From Buttiauxella massiliensis (lineage in GTDB: Bacteria; Pseudomonadota; Gammaproteobacteria; Enterobacterales; Enterobacteriaceae): 64,000 bases of DNA. Positions within the stretch are counted from its first letter, which is position 1, and every line of letters starts with the position of its first letter. This document shows, piece by piece, positions 23,830 through 34,701 of the stretch. A model generated the notes under the pieces. It did not search any database. It saw only the letters and a program-made list of their open reading frames with translations, and was not told the origin of the DNA. The DNA lies in the NCBI RefSeq assembly GCF_902500225.1, contig NZ_LR722656.1, positions 62,001-126,000 of the forward strand. The letters run 5' to 3'. A program made the translations under genes and the position numbers.

Positions 23830-24573
23830 TTAACAGCACGCCAGCTCAAAATCGAGACGTTCAGGGATGAGTCCATTTTCGCTATCCAGCGGTAAGAAAC
23901 GGATCGCAAAACGGCTCTTATGACCAGAAACCTGCGGATAAAGCTGGTACGAAAGATCCAGCTGTAAACGCAGCAAATCGGCGTCATCCCCGTTATTCTG
24001 ATAAAAACCATTCAGGCTGGTTTGTTTACGTAATGGCGCGGAATTACGAATAATATCGAGTACCAGATCCAGCGCTTGCTTTAACGGCTGCAACGTCGCA
24101 AGCCAGCTATTAATTTGTGCATCACGTTGATCCTGGGGTGAATACAGCCAGATGTGCAATGTTGGCAAATCAAAACTACAGCACCCGCCAGGAATACTCA
24201 GACGCTGGCGAACCAGGGCAATCAAACGGTCTTCACGTAATGCCTGCCCCAGGCGAGGAGCGGCCATTAAAACACCGCCGCGTTCTTTGAGTTGGCTACG
24301 CAGTGAATCAATTCGCTGCATATCTACACCCGGAACTTCAGACCAGTTCAATAACTTACGCTGCTGGCGTTCCAGTTCTTTAAGAATATCTGTGCGAATC
24401 TCACCGCGCTCAAAGACATCGAGCAGGTCACCGATATTGCGGAAAAAATGAAGTGCTTTGGCCGTTTCGTCTACCGGTAATGAACTTTCGAGTTGTTGGA
24501 TTAAGAACTCGATACGCAACCAGGTACGCATTTTTTCATTAAGTGGGTGCTCAAAAAGAATCTGGGTGCTCAT
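23830..24573 (-). CDS. zapD: Cell division protein ZapD
   Basis: 247 residues, standard length. ZapD cross-links FtsZ protofilaments through the FtsZ C-terminal tail. Conserved landmarks include the start [18 protein letters not shown], the core [20 protein letters not shown] and the ending [10 protein letters not shown]. Its ATG overlaps the coaE TAA by one base (TAATG), indicating coupled translation. Confidence 0.96.
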   Translation of the reverse strand: MSTQILFEHPLNEKMRTWLRIEFLIQQLESSLPVDETAKALHFFRNIGDLLDVFERGEIRTDILKELERQQRKLLNWSEVPGVDMQRIDSLRSQLKERGGVLMAAPRLGQALREDRLIALVRQRLSIPGGCCSFDLPTLHIWLYSPQDQRDAQINSWLATLQPLKQALDLVLDIIRNSAPLRKQTSLNGFYQNNGDDADLLRLQLDLSYQLYPQVSGHKSRFAIRFLPLDSENGLIPERLDFELACC

Positions 24574-25193
24574 TATTCGTTATCCTGCTGTGCGGCCTGG
24601 GCCGCCAGTTCCAGATACTGGCGGTGCAGACGGTCAACATGTGCGGCCACCTTGTCGGGGGCACCATCATTATTAATTACATCATCGGCGGCGCTTAAGC
24701 GTGCCTCGCGTGTCGCCTGTGCTGCAAGGATTTGCAGCACATGTTCGCGACTAACTTTATCGCGCGCAATAGTACGTGCGATTTGCACTTCTGGCGAGAC
24801 ATCAACAACCAGAACACGATCGGCCTTTTGTTGTAGGTTATTCTCAATTAACAACGGAACAACCCACAAAATGTAGGGAGAAAGAGCCTGGTTGATTTCA
24901 GCTTGGGTTCGCTGATGGATAAGTGGGTGTAGCAGGGCATTGAGCCATTTTTTCTCCTCAGCGGAAGAAAAGATCTTTGCGCGAAGAGCTCGACGGTTGA
25001 GAGTGCCATCCGGAAGGAGGATCTCATCACCAAAATGGTCAGAAATAATGCGAAGAGCGGGCTGACCTGGCTCTACGACCTGACGCGCAATCACATCAGC
25101 ATCTACAACGGTAATACCTAAGCGGGAAAAGTTATCGGCGATAGTACTCTTACCACTGCCAATGCCACCCGTTAATGCAACCGTATAAACCAT
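24573..25193 (-). CDS. coaE: Dephospho-CoA kinase CoaE
   Basis: 206-residue last enzyme of coenzyme A synthesis, phosphorylating the 3'-hydroxyl of dephospho-CoA. The start at 25193 places the P-loop GGIGSGKST at residues 9-17 and gives the family length; a longer in-frame reading to 25310 has no family support. The segment [15 protein letters not shown] and the [11 protein letters not shown] helix are typical. First gene of the operon with zapD and yacG. Confidence 0.96.
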   Translation of the reverse strand: MVYTVALTGGIGSGKSTIADNFSRLGITVVDADVIARQVVEPGQPALRIISDHFGDEILLPDGTLNRRALRAKIFSSAEEKKWLNALLHPLIHQRTQAEINQALSPYILWVVPLLIENNLQQKADRVLVVDVSPEVQIARTIARDKVSREHVLQILAAQATREARLSAADDVINNDGAPDKVAAHVDRLHRQYLELAAQAAQQDNE

Positions 25194-25323
25194 AAGAGTC
25201 GGACCCTGAAGCGATTTTATATTTCTAAGGTAAATTTTAACGATTGTAGCGTAAAAAAGACTGTTTTCGCAGTCTTGCGGCTGCATTAATAGTGCGTATG
25301 ATAGCGTCACTGGAATTGGTAGT

Positions 25324-25449
25324 TATACCCGCCATACTTCAAGCCGCAGATGTGTTGGCCGCACTCATAAACCCCAGTTACTTACTCAAGTAAGCTCCCG
25401 GGGATTTGCTCCCTTGCGCCTTTCTGCAACTTGAATTATTCAGGATATA
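25324..25449. repeat. ERIC (IRU) repeat element
   Basis: A 126-base imperfect palindrome with ends TATACCCGCCATACTTCAAG and, on the other strand, TATATCCTGAATAATTCAAG. The centre CCCCAGTTACTTACTCAAG followed by TAAGCTCCCGGGGATTTG matches the ERIC core used for ERIC-PCR primers. It lies between divergent coaE and guaC, so it probably falls inside the guaC upstream region. ERICs are non-autonomous, enterobacterial, and can be transcribed as hairpin RNA. Confidence 0.9.
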
Positions 25450-25502
25450 GATTGCTGATTGCGTTCACGCGTCCTTCGCCATTCGACCCAGGAATCTGCA
25501 AC

Positions 25503-26546
25503 ATGCGTATTGAAGAAGATTTGAAGTTAGGTTTTAAAGACGTTCTTATCCGCCCGAAACGTTCCACACTGAAAAGCCGCTCTGATGTAGAACTCGAGCG
25601 CCAGTTCACTTTCAAACACTCCGGTATTGCATGGTCAGGTGTTCCGATCATCGCTGCTAACATGGACACCGTTGGTACATTCGGCATGGCCCAGGCATTG
25701 GCCTCGTTTGATATCCTCACCGCCGTTCATAAGCACTACTCTGTTGAAGAGTGGAGCAACTTCGTTAAGTCTGCTTCAGACGACACCCTGAAGTTCGTGA
25801 TGGTTTCAACCGGTACATCAGACGCTGATTTCCAGAAGACCAAACAGATTCTTTCTTTGAACCCAGCGCTGAAATTTATCTGTATCGATGTGGCTAATGG
25901 CTACTCCGAACACTTCACTCAGTTCGTTTCTAAAGCGCGTGAAGCATGGCCGGACAAAGTTATCTGTGCAGGTAACGTTGTTACTGGTGAAATGTGCGAA
26001 GAGCTTATCCTTTCCGGTGCGGACATCGTTAAAGTTGGTATCGGTCCAGGCTCTGTGTGTACTACTCGTGTGAAAACAGGTGTTGGTTACCCACAGCTTT
26101 CTGCTGTTATTGAATGTGCTGATGCTGCTCATGGCCTCGGTGGTCAGATTGTTAGTGACGGCGGTTGTACTATGCCGGGCGATGTTGCTAAAGCATTTGG
26201 CGGCGGCGCAGATTTCGTGATGCTGGGCGGTATGCTGGCTGGTCATGACGAAAGTGGTGGCACAATCGTTGAAGAAAACGGCGAGAAATTCATGCTGTTC
26301 TACGGTATGAGCTCCGAATCTGCAATGACCCGCCATGTTGGTGGAGTTGCACAGTACCGTGCAGCAGAAGGTAAAACCGTTAAGTTGCCATTGCGTGGCC
26401 CTGTTGAAAATACTGCCCGCGATATTATGGGTGGCCTGCGTTCTGCATGTACTTACGTTGGTGCTTCTCGCCTGAAAGAGTTGACCAAGCGTACTACGTT
26501 CATTCGTGTGAATGAGCAGGAAAACCGCGTTTTCAATAGCCTCTAA
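25503..26546 (+). CDS. guaC: GMP reductase GuaC
   Basis: 347-residue NADPH-dependent enzyme converting GMP to IMP in purine salvage. The start at 25503 ([19 protein letters not shown]) gives the standard length and has an AGGAAT site; the earlier in-frame ATG at 25431 lies inside the ERIC repeat. The catalytic cysteine is C186 in [11 protein letters not shown]. The K+ and substrate loops ([23 protein letters not shown]) are intact. Confidence 0.97.
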   Translation: MRIEEDLKLGFKDVLIRPKRSTLKSRSDVELERQFTFKHSGIAWSGVPIIAANMDTVGTFGMAQALASFDILTAVHKHYSVEEWSNFVKSASDDTLKFVMVSTGTSDADFQKTKQILSLNPALKFICIDVANGYSEHFTQFVSKAREAWPDKVICAGNVVTGEMCEELILSGADIVKVGIGPGSVCTTRVKTGVGYPQLSAVIECADAAHGLGGQIVSDGGCTMPGDVAKAFGGGADFVMLGGMLAGHDESGGTIVEENGEKFMLFYGMSSESAMTRHVGGVAQYRAAEGKTVKLPLRGPVENTARDIMGGLRSACTYVGASRLKELTKRTTFIRVNEQENRVFNSL

Positions 26547-26560
26547 GCTATCAGCGACAT

Positions 26561-26586
26561 ACGGCGTGGCATTTTCGCTACGCCGT
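26561..26586. terminator. Possible shared hairpin between guaC and hofC
   Basis: ACGGCGT at 26561-26567 pairs with ACGCCGT at 26580-26586 in the gap between the convergent genes. There is no T-run on the plus side, so it may be a weak terminator or only an RNA-stabilising hairpin. Confidence 0.35.
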
Positions 26587-27791
26587 CATCCCGCGCTCAT
26601 TGCATCTCCTAACTGAAAAATAGGCAGATACATCGCGATGACCAGCGTTCCAATGATAATCCCCACAACTAACATCATTACTGGCTCCAGAGCGGCGGCA
26701 AGATTGTCTGCCAGTTCCTCGGTATGGTTATGATGCCAACACGCTAGCTTCTCGAGCATTAAATCCAGGGCGCCTGACTCTTCTCCTATTCGTATCAATT
26801 GGCAACACAATGGTGTGAAGCGCTCGCTTTGTGAGAGTGTTTGCCACAGTGGGATTCCTTGAGTCACCTGGTGGTTTATTTGCACAATAACCTTCTTCCA
26901 CATTAGTTGCGGCAAAGTGGTTTCTACAGCTTTAAGCCCTTGCAGCAAGGGAATTCCTGCCTGCTGGGAAAGGGATAGCGTGGTATAGATTTGGCTAAGG
27001 ATTTGCCCACGCCATAGCGGAGCGAGCAATGGGGTTTGCAGCATCAGACGTTGTTCGTACTCTTGCCAGTGAGGTTTCTTTATTCGCAAATAATAGCCAA
27101 AGGCCGTGAGTATAAGAGTGGCTAACAGCCACCATGCTCCCTGTGTTGTTACCCAGTTTGATGCTGCCATTACCGCCACTGTAATAGCGGGTAAGGGGGC
27201 ATTAAATGAACGATAAATATTGGCAAATTCAGGCAGTACAAAACTCATCATCCCGATAGTCACCAGTAGTGCTATCGCTACGATAAACAGTGGATAACGC
27301 AGGGCTTTCATGACCTTTTTACGCAGCTGGTACAGTTTTTCTTGTTGAGCTGCCAGCTTTAGGCAGCACTCGTCTAGCTTTCCGGTTAGCTCACCGATAT
27401 GAATCAGAGCGATGAACAACGGCGGGAAAATCCCAGGCCATTGTTGTAAGGCGGCAGAAAAAGAGATGCCATTAGAAACGCGATGCCCGATGTCCTTAAG
27501 TAATGCCCGCCATTCACCAAAAGGGTGTTGCTGCGCAATAAGTATTAGTCCGTCAGACAAGGATATTCCCGCCTGAAGCAACGTCGCCAACTGGCGGAAT
27601 ACCTGTATTTTTTGCTGAATATGCCAGCAACCTCGGCGGGTGTGCGATATTTTCCGCAATTGTAAAAGCTGGAGGTCCGAAGTGATTAACTGTTCGCTGA
27701 CAGATTCCGCATCATCCGCAAGCACATCCCCTTGTTGAATTTGCCCGTGTTGATCGACTGCTTTCCAGTGCCAGAGTACAAACTTAGTCAT
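26586..27791 (-). CDS. hofC: Type IV pilus inner-membrane platform protein HofC
   Basis: About 401-residue GspF/PilC-family platform protein that anchors the assembly ATPase. Two T2SSF domains are recognisable (residues about 58-180 and 260-382), with hydrophobic segments such as YPLFIVAIALLVTIGMMSFVLP and a final membrane span near the C terminus. The ATG at 27791 overlaps the hofB stop by eight bases; a TTG at 27803 is an alternative. E. coli HofC is about 400 residues. Pilus genes hofB and ppdD lie upstream in the same operon. Confidence 0.9.
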   Translation of the reverse strand: MTKFVLWHWKAVDQHGQIQQGDVLADDAESVSEQLITSDLQLLQLRKISHTRRGCWHIQQKIQVFRQLATLLQAGISLSDGLILIAQQHPFGEWRALLKDIGHRVSNGISFSAALQQWPGIFPPLFIALIHIGELTGKLDECCLKLAAQQEKLYQLRKKVMKALRYPLFIVAIALLVTIGMMSFVLPEFANIYRSFNAPLPAITVAVMAASNWVTTQGAWWLLATLILTAFGYYLRIKKPHWQEYEQRLMLQTPLLAPLWRGQILSQIYTTLSLSQQAGIPLLQGLKAVETTLPQLMWKKVIVQINHQVTQGIPLWQTLSQSERFTPLCCQLIRIGEESGALDLMLEKLACWHHNHTEELADNLAAALEPVMMLVVGIIIGTLVIAMYLPIFQLGDAMSAG

Positions 27792-29163
27792 GAGGAACAC
27801 CAAGCACCCGATATAGTTCTTCGAGAGTGGTTAGCCCTTGTTCAACAGCCTGGCAGCCACTTTCAAATAGCGTCATCATGCCTTGTTGTCTTGCCAGCGT
27901 TTCGATTTCATAGGCTGGCATGCCGGCAATAATTGCTGATTGAAGTGCTGTATCGATAAGCAAAATTTCAAATAATGCACTTCGTCCGTAGAACCCTCCA
28001 TAACAGCGTTCACAGCCAGTTGCTTGCCAACGAGGCAAAGGAGTTGCCCAAAGCGATGTGGGTAGGATGATGTCTTCGGGGAGTTGTTCTTTACAGTGTG
28101 GGCAGAGTTTACGTACCAGGCGCTGTGCAACGACCATATTCAGTGCAGATGCTAACATCCATCGCGCGACTCCCATTTGTTCGAGGCGAACGACAGTCTC
28201 GGTCGTGGAATTGGTATGCAGTGTTGAAAGTACCAGATGCCCTGTTTGCGCTGCTTTAATGGCTATTTCTGCCGTATCGCCATCACGAATTTCACCCACC
28301 ATGATGATATCCGGATCCTGACGTAGTAAGGCGCGTAAAACACTTTGAAAATTAAGCCCTGCCTTAGTGTTAATTTGCGTTTGATTAAGACCTTGCATGG
28401 GGATTTCTATCGGGTCTTCAACACTACATAGATTGGCTGAGACTTGGTTGAGTATCTTTAATGCACTGTAAAGCGTGATTGTTTTCCCACTCCCAGTGGG
28501 GCCTGTGACGAGAATCATGCCCTGGGGATTGGCTAAAGCGCTTTGAAAGCGAGAGCTATCCTCTGGTGACATGCCTAACTCCGATAGCTCAAAGGTTTGC
28601 TCTGTTTGTGCCATCAAACGTAAGACAACTTTTTCACCGTGATACACCGGCAGGGTCGCTATGCGAAATGAACATTTGCACTGTTCAATCTCGATCTCCA
28701 TTTGCCCATCTTGAGGAAGGCGGCGTTCTGCTATATCCAGATTTCCCAATACCTTAAGCCGTGCGGTTAGCGGTGCAGCCAGATGCGCTGGCAGCAGGGG
28801 TTGCAGTTGCAGCACGCCATCAACGCGAAAACGAATTTGATACCCTTGCTCTACCGGTTCGAAGTGAATGTCTGATGCCCTGAGTTGCAGGGCTTTGTGG
28901 AGTGTATCTTGCAACAGTTGAACCACTGGAGCCGTATTCTCAAGAGGTTCCTCTGCGCTAACAGACGGCCGTGAGTGCCTTGCTTTTTCCAGCTGTTCAA
29001 CTGGCCAGTATTCAACATTGGCAGGCTTATCACAGATAAAACGCAATGCTTCAAAAAACTGTACGGGTGGGTTTGGTGCAATAGCGATATGCAGCAATGG
29101 AGCTTCAGAAAGCAATATCGCCTGATATTGGTTACACAGTGCGAGAATCTGCTGATTTGCCAT
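27784..29163 (-). CDS. hofB: Type IV pilus assembly ATPase HofB
   Basis: 459-residue GspE/PilB-family ATPase that powers pilin polymerisation. Walker A GPTGSGKT is at residues 221-228, the Asp box DPDIIMVGEIRD and His box follow, and a tetracysteine zinc site is present (C354/C357 and C384/C387). The N-terminal region is shorter than in PilB, as in E. coli HofB. It lies three bases after ppdD. Confidence 0.94.
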   Translation of the reverse strand: MANQQILALCNQYQAILLSEAPLLHIAIAPNPPVQFFEALRFICDKPANVEYWPVEQLEKARHSRPSVSAEEPLENTAPVVQLLQDTLHKALQLRASDIHFEPVEQGYQIRFRVDGVLQLQPLLPAHLAAPLTARLKVLGNLDIAERRLPQDGQMEIEIEQCKCSFRIATLPVYHGEKVVLRLMAQTEQTFELSELGMSPEDSSRFQSALANPQGMILVTGPTGSGKTITLYSALKILNQVSANLCSVEDPIEIPMQGLNQTQINTKAGLNFQSVLRALLRQDPDIIMVGEIRDGDTAEIAIKAAQTGHLVLSTLHTNSTTETVVRLEQMGVARWMLASALNMVVAQRLVRKLCPHCKEQLPEDIILPTSLWATPLPRWQATGCERCYGGFYGRSALFEILLIDTALQSAIIAGMPAYEIETLARQQGMMTLFESGCQAVEQGLTTLEELYRVLGVPHD

Positions 29164-29166
29164 GGT

Positions 29167-29616
29167 TTAATTTCCCGCTTGTTTATTATCAAAACGGAAG
29201 ACTTCTTCGCAGGTTTGTTGAAGAGAATTATTACTGGCAGCGCTACAGGTTCGTGACCAGCCTTCGATTCCTTCTACATCACTCCAGCGTGGAGACAGGG
29301 AAATGGTCAGCCCGTTGAGACTTTCTTGCCCCGCAAGCGTAACAGCACCTTGTTCGATGCTCATGCTGCTTACATAGCGGGTGGTTTTCGGTGAAGGGAT
29401 ACTATTACTCCCCGCGTCACATTCGCTAACTCCGCCCCTTTCAATCGCGCAAAGTTCAATGGCGGTACGGTAGGGCAGGAAGGTTTGCAACACGTCAGTC
29501 AGAGCCGCTTTACGCAGGTAGTTTTGATAGGTGGGAATACCGATGGCGCTAAGAATCGCAATAATACCGATGACTACCATCAGCTCAATAAGTGTGAATC
29601 CTTGTTGTTTGTTCAT
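29167..29616 (-). CDS. ppdD: Prepilin peptidase-dependent major pilin PpdD
   Basis: 149-residue type IVa pilin. The leader MNKQQG is followed by the cleavage/methylation site FTLIELMVVIGIIAILSAIG, with the conserved glutamate at position 5 of the mature chain. Four cysteines in the C-terminal part can form the pilin disulfides. First gene of ppdD-hofB-hofC; other components (secretin, retraction ATPase, peptidase) lie elsewhere in related genomes. A GGAGCGGCAT site precedes the ATG. Confidence 0.95.
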   Translation of the reverse strand: MNKQQGFTLIELMVVIGIIAILSAIGIPTYQNYLRKAALTDVLQTFLPYRTAIELCAIERGGVSECDAGSNSIPSPKTTRYVSSMSIEQGAVTLAGQESLNGLTISLSPRWSDVEGIEGWSRTCSAASNNSLQQTCEEVFRFDNKQAGN

Positions 29617-29768
29617 ATGCCGCTCCTGTTTGAGATAGCGGCACTTTGCGTCGTTTGAATTCTTCAGGCGAGTGCGAGTGTAAACATCAGGATGTTGTCT
29701 TCCAAAATATTTTAGGTATTTGCAGAGACGGCAATAAAAATGCGAGCGATACCGTAACGGGAAGAAAG

Positions 29769-29796
29769 AGGCAGATGATTTTTAGCTCATCTGCCT
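29769..29796 (-). terminator. Probable terminator after nadC
   Basis: Perfect 10-bp inverted repeat AGGCAGATGA / TCATCTGCCT with an 8-base loop, nine bases beyond the nadC stop. On the minus strand the stem is followed by CTTTCTTCC, a moderate T-rich tail. Confidence 0.6.
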
Positions 29797-29804
29797 GGCA
29801 GAAA

Positions 29805-30734
<930 letters not shown>

Positions 30735-30777
30735 CTACATTGATGCGACCTCAAGTACCACTCTAAGGAGACCGTGG

Positions 30778-31341
30778 ATGCAGCTAAAAGACGGCTGGCT
30801 GGTGGGTGTTAAACATGTCCCATCCCCACATTTCGATTGCCGACCAGAGGATGAAACACCTTCCTTGTTGGTGGTGCACAACATCAGTTTACCGCCAGGC
30901 GAATTTGGTGGACCGTGGATTGATGCGTTGTTTACCGGAACACTTGATTCGCAAGCTCATCCGTACTTCGCGGGTATCGCACATTTACGAGTTTCAGCAC
31001 ATTGTCTTATTCGTCGTGATGGCGAAATCGTTCAATATGTAGCTTTTGATAAACGCGCCTGGCACGCAGGGGTTTCTTTGTATCAGGGGCGTGAACGCTG
31101 TAACGATTTTTCGATTGGTATTGAGTTGGAGGGGACAGATACGCTGCCCTATACTGATGAGCAATATCAACAGCTTGCTGCGATTACAGATGTGCTGGTG
31201 AACGTTTATCCGGCAATTGCTGACCATATGACGGGACATTGCGATATTGCACCGGAGCGTAAAACCGACCCAGGTCCTGCATTCGACTGGTCGCGTTTTC
31301 GCTACTTGGTAGAGGTAACGCCGAATAAGGAGATGGAATGA
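30778..31341 (+). CDS. ampD: 1,6-anhydro-MurNAc-L-alanine amidase AmpD
   Basis: 187-residue cytoplasmic zinc amidase that cleaves recycled anhydro-muropeptides; its loss derepresses AmpC beta-lactamase where ampR/ampC exist. The start at 30778 has a TAAGGAGA site. Zinc ligand H34 lies in LLVVHN, and the [15 protein letters not shown] motif carries the other His/Asp ligands. Overlaps ampE by four bases. Confidence 0.96.
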   Translation: MQLKDGWLVGVKHVPSPHFDCRPEDETPSLLVVHNISLPPGEFGGPWIDALFTGTLDSQAHPYFAGIAHLRVSAHCLIRRDGEIVQYVAFDKRAWHAGVSLYQGRERCNDFSIGIELEGTDTLPYTDEQYQQLAAITDVLVNVYPAIADHMTGHCDIAPERKTDPGPAFDWSRFRYLVEVTPNKEME

Positions 31342-32192
31342 CGCTGTTTACATTACTGCTGGTGATGATTTGGGAACGGTTATTTAAGCTGGGCGAACAC
31401 TGGCAGCTAGATCACCGCCTTGAAGTGCTTTTCCGGCGAGTAAAAAACTTTTCGTTATTACGTACCATTCTGATGACCGCCCTATGTATGTTGGTGGTTT
31501 TCCTCTGTATTCGCGCGTTGCAAGGTTTATTCTTCAACGTACCGCTGCTCGTTTTCTGGATTGCACTCGGCGTGTTGTGTATTGGCGCAGGGCAGGTTCG
31601 ACTGCATTACCATGCGTATTTGCAAGCAGTGAGCCATGGCGATAGTCACGCGCGAGATGCGATGGCGAGTGAACTGACGCTGATTCACGGTGTTCCACCC
31701 GATTGTGACGAGCGTGAGTATCTGAAAGAGCTGCAAAATGCGCTGTTGTGGATTAACTTTCGTTTTTATCTCGCACCGCTTTTCTGGTTTATCGTCGGCG
31801 GTGTTTGGGGGCCGGTAACACTTGCGGGTTACGCTTTTTTGCGTGCGTGGCAGACGTGGCTTGCGCGCCATCATTCTCCGCAAGAGCGTTTGCATTCCGG
31901 TATTGATACCATTTTACATGTGCTGGATTGGGTGCCTGTGCGTCTGTTTGGTGTGGCATATGCACTACTGGGACATGGAGAAAGGGCGCTTCCTGCGTGG
32001 TTTGCGTCGTTAGCCGATCGCCATACTTCGCAGTATCAGGTATTGACCAGGCTGGCTCAGTATTCGCTAGCCCGAGAGCCACATCTCGATAAAATCAAAA
32101 CGCCGAAGGCGGCGGTTTCGATGGCGAAGAAAACATCATTAGTTGTTTTAGTCGTTGTCGCGTTGCTGACTATTTACGGCACTCTGGTTTAA
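31338..32192 (+). CDS. ampE: Regulatory signalling membrane protein AmpE
   Basis: 284-residue inner-membrane protein, same length as E. coli AmpE, co-transcribed with ampD by a four-base overlap. Hydrophobic segments are readable near residues 37-70, 140-170, 195-215 and 265-283. Its biochemical role is not established; it has been linked to beta-lactam signalling because of its position with ampD. The C terminus ends in a clear membrane span. Confidence 0.94.
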   Translation: MTLFTLLLVMIWERLFKLGEHWQLDHRLEVLFRRVKNFSLLRTILMTALCMLVVFLCIRALQGLFFNVPLLVFWIALGVLCIGAGQVRLHYHAYLQAVSHGDSHARDAMASELTLIHGVPPDCDEREYLKELQNALLWINFRFYLAPLFWFIVGGVWGPVTLAGYAFLRAWQTWLARHHSPQERLHSGIDTILHVLDWVPVRLFGVAYALLGHGERALPAWFASLADRHTSQYQVLTRLAQYSLAREPHLDKIKTPKAAVSMAKKTSLVVLVVVALLTIYGTLV

Positions 32193-32203
32193 GCCAGAGC
32201 GCC
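32178..32203. terminator. Hairpin between ampE and the GH43 gene
   Basis: CTCTGG at 32182-32187 pairs with CCAGAG at 32194-32199, extended by GGC/GCC with one mismatch. It overlaps the ampE stop codon. No U-tract is present, so it may act only as a weak bidirectional terminator. Confidence 0.4.
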
Positions 32204-32210
32204 GCATAAG

Positions 32211-33167
32211 TTAGCGATTATCAGCAGGCGGTATGCCAAACACTGGCATACCGTTTTCATCCCATTCGAGTGTTTTCAGGCGCGTATGGCGATTCGGGTC
32301 ATACAGCGGGTCACCTTCGATTTCCGTGTAGTTCCGCGCGTGATACACCAGCACATCTTTCCCATCTTTAGTTTTGGTAAAACTGTTGTGCCCCGGCCCA
32401 AACTGCTTGTTCTCGTAGCTGGTGGCAAACACAGGCTGTGGTGATTTATGCCAGTTAGCAGGGTTAGTTGGGTCAGCATGCAGGTCGATCCACAACAAGC
32501 CGATGCAGTAGTTTTCATCGGTGGCGCTGGCGGAATAGCTGACAAACAGCTTATCGCCGTGAACCACGACCGCTGGCCCTTCGTTAACCAGAAAACCTCT
32601 GCATTCCCAATCCAGTTCGGGCTTACTCAACATCACAGGTGTGCCTTTGATGGCCCAGGGTGTTTCCAGCTCGGCAAGATAGATATTGGAGTTACCTGCA
32701 ATATCAGGATCTTTCTGCGCCCATAAATACCATTGCTTGCCCTGATGCTTAAAGGTGGTGGCATCAAGACAGAAGCTGTCGAATTGCGTTTTTACCTGGC
32801 CTTTTTCAACCCATTTCCCGGTGAGCGGGTCTGCATCCGCACACTCCAGTGCAAACATGCGGTGCTGGAACATATTTAACTGATCCAGTGCCTGTGTGTG
32901 GGTGGCAGCGAAATAGATGTACCACTTACCGTCGATATGATGCAGCTCTGGTGCCCAGATAAGCTCGCTCATTGGGCCATGATTGGGTTTGCGCCATACT
33001 ACGGTAGGTTGCGCTTCTGGCAGCTCGCTTATTGTGTCCGCGCGGCGGATCTCCAGCCTGTCGTACTCTGGTACTGACGCAATAAAGTAGTAGCAATCTT
33101 CATGTAGCAAAATAAACGGATCGGCGCGCTGCTCAATAAATGGATTAGGCCATTGCTCCTGATTCAT
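32211..33167 (-). CDS. Glycoside hydrolase family 43 (pentosidase), cytoplasmic
   Basis: 318-residue five-bladed propeller glycosidase of family GH43, whose members act on arabinosides and xylosides. The likely catalytic set is visible: base D16 in RADPF, pKa-modulating D135 in SFCLDATTF and acid E196 in NEGPAV, plus IWAPELHHIDGKWYIYFAA. There is no signal peptide, so the substrate should be a small oligosaccharide already imported. Start at 33167 has an AAGGAAAG site; a start at 33218 would overlap the transporter gene. It follows the GPH transporter by ten bases, so the two form an operon. The exact substrate (arabinan, xylan or other) cannot be told from the sequence. Confidence 0.85.
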   Translation of the reverse strand: MNQEQWPNPFIEQRADPFILLHEDCYYFIASVPEYDRLEIRRADTISELPEAQPTVVWRKPNHGPMSELIWAPELHHIDGKWYIYFAATHTQALDQLNMFQHRMFALECADADPLTGKWVEKGQVKTQFDSFCLDATTFKHQGKQWYLWAQKDPDIAGNSNIYLAELETPWAIKGTPVMLSKPELDWECRGFLVNEGPAVVVHGDKLFVSYSASATDENYCIGLLWIDLHADPTNPANWHKSPQPVFATSYENKQFGPGHNSFTKTKDGKDVLVYHARNYTEIEGDPLYDPNRHTRLKTLEWDENGMPVFGIPPADNR

Positions 33168-33177
33168 AGGGCTTTCC

Positions 33178-34578
33178 TTACAGTTTGGCTTCAACAGGTT
33201 TGCTGTCGTGGTATTCATTCAATTCCCGGTAGTTGATGCGGCGCTTTTCAAGGTCTGCCTGAATGCGCTGCATTAATTCACGGTCAACTTTCAACAAACG
33301 CACAACGCCTGCGGTAATCAGGTAGCCAACGCCAGGGATGATGGTAAACAGCATCACAATACCGTTAATTGACTCAGGGCTTTGCTGTTTGGCTCCGGCA
33401 TCGTAGCCGTACCAGGAAAGCAGGAAACCAACCATTGCGCCTGCAATCGCAAGCCCCAACTTCAGAAAGAACAAGTTACCGGAGAAGCTGATGCCGGTGA
33501 TGCGTTTACCTGTTTTCCACTCGCCGTAATCGTCAACGTCGGCCATCAGTGACCAGTGCAGCGGTGACGGGATTTGGTGCAGGATGTTAAGCAGGAAGTA
33601 CATCACCACAATCAGCGTGGTGGCGTGCGGGTCGAGGAAGTAGAAACCGCAGGAGAAAATCGCCAGCACGATGTTAGTCCAGAAGAACACTTTCAGTTTG
33701 CAGATACGGTCGGTTAGCACTTTTGCCAACATGCTGCCGCCCATCATGCCAACCACGCCGAGGCTGATAAACAATGTGGCGAAACTGGTGCTTTGGCCCA
33801 TCACCCAGGTGACGTAATACATGGTTGCCGCCATGCGGATGAAGCCAGGGCAGACGTTGCACAACGTCAGAAGCAGGATGCGCACCCACTGGTCGTTTTT
33901 CCACACATCTTTCAAATCTGCTTTTAAGTCGTCATTGCTTGGCACCGCCGGGCGAACACGTTCTCTGACTGTCGTGAAGCAGAACAGGAACATGAACATG
34001 CCGAGTACTGCCAGCACGCCCATTGCCATTTGGTAGCCTTTGGCTTTGTCGCCGCCGCCAAACCAGTCAACCATCGGCAGCAGGGAAAGCGAGAGAATCA
34101 ACGTTGCGATGCCAACCATCACAAAGCGATACGACTGGCAGGCCACGCGCTCTTTTGGGTCGTTGGTAATCACGCTGCCCAATGAGCAATAAGGAATGTT
34201 GATTGCGGTGTAGGTTAATGAAAGCAGGAAGTAAGTGACGAAGGCATAGATAACTTTGCTGCTATAGGCCCAGTCCGGGGTGGTAAACATCAGGTAACTG
34301 AAGAAGGCAAACGGGGCCGCCATCCACAAAATCCATGGACGAAAACGCCCCCAGCGCGACTGAGTTCTGTCTGCAATCGCCCCCATAATAGGATCGGTTA
34401 CCGCATCGATTACCCGGATGGAAAGTAGCATTACGCCGACTAACGCCGGGGCGAGCCCAAAGATATCGGTATAAAAATAGTTAACAAACAACATAATGGC
34501 GCCAAAGATAATGTTACATCCGGCGTCCCCCATTCCGTAGCCAATCTTTTCTTTCACAGATAATTTGCTGCTTTCCAT
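33178..34578 (-). CDS. GPH-family sugar:cation symporter
   Basis: 466-residue glycoside-pentoside-hexuronide transporter of the MelB/XynT/YicJ type with about twelve membrane segments. The family signature DAVTDPIMGAIADRTQSRWGRFRPW is spread over residues about 55-80. The DDYGEWKTGKR motif in the second half is also typical. Start at 34578 (MESSKLSVKEKIGYG) has an AGGAGC site; an upstream in-frame ATG adds ten unlikely residues. Pairing with the GH43 gene suggests import of short pentose oligosaccharides. No sugar regulator is adjacent. Confidence 0.88.
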   Translation of the reverse strand: MESSKLSVKEKIGYGMGDAGCNIIFGAIMLFVNYFYTDIFGLAPALVGVMLLSIRVIDAVTDPIMGAIADRTQSRWGRFRPWILWMAAPFAFFSYLMFTTPDWAYSSKVIYAFVTYFLLSLTYTAINIPYCSLGSVITNDPKERVACQSYRFVMVGIATLILSLSLLPMVDWFGGGDKAKGYQMAMGVLAVLGMFMFLFCFTTVRERVRPAVPSNDDLKADLKDVWKNDQWVRILLLTLCNVCPGFIRMAATMYYVTWVMGQSTSFATLFISLGVVGMMGGSMLAKVLTDRICKLKVFFWTNIVLAIFSCGFYFLDPHATTLIVVMYFLLNILHQIPSPLHWSLMADVDDYGEWKTGKRITGISFSGNLFFLKLGLAIAGAMVGFLLSWYGYDAGAKQQSPESINGIVMLFTIIPGVGYLITAGVVRLLKVDRELMQRIQADLEKRRINYRELNEYHDSKPVEAKL

Positions 34579-34600
34579 AGAAAATGCTCCTGACCAGAAT

Positions 34601-34666
34601 ATGGACAAGAGTATTGAGCTATTGGAGAAAATTTGCGTGTCTGTAATCCGCCACAGAGATGGACAA
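34601..34666. promoter_or_regulatory. Repeated ATGGACAA motif upstream of the GPH/GH43 operon
   Basis: ATGGACAA occurs at 34601-34608 and again at 34659-34666, 58 bases apart, within the only plausible control region of the operon. The second copy is part of an inverted repeat GACAATACTGTC (34662-34673). They may be binding sites for an unlinked regulator, but no known consensus was matched. Confidence 0.3.
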
Positions 34667-34701
34667 TACTGTCATTGTTAAGAATATGTGAAGCAGATAA
34701 C

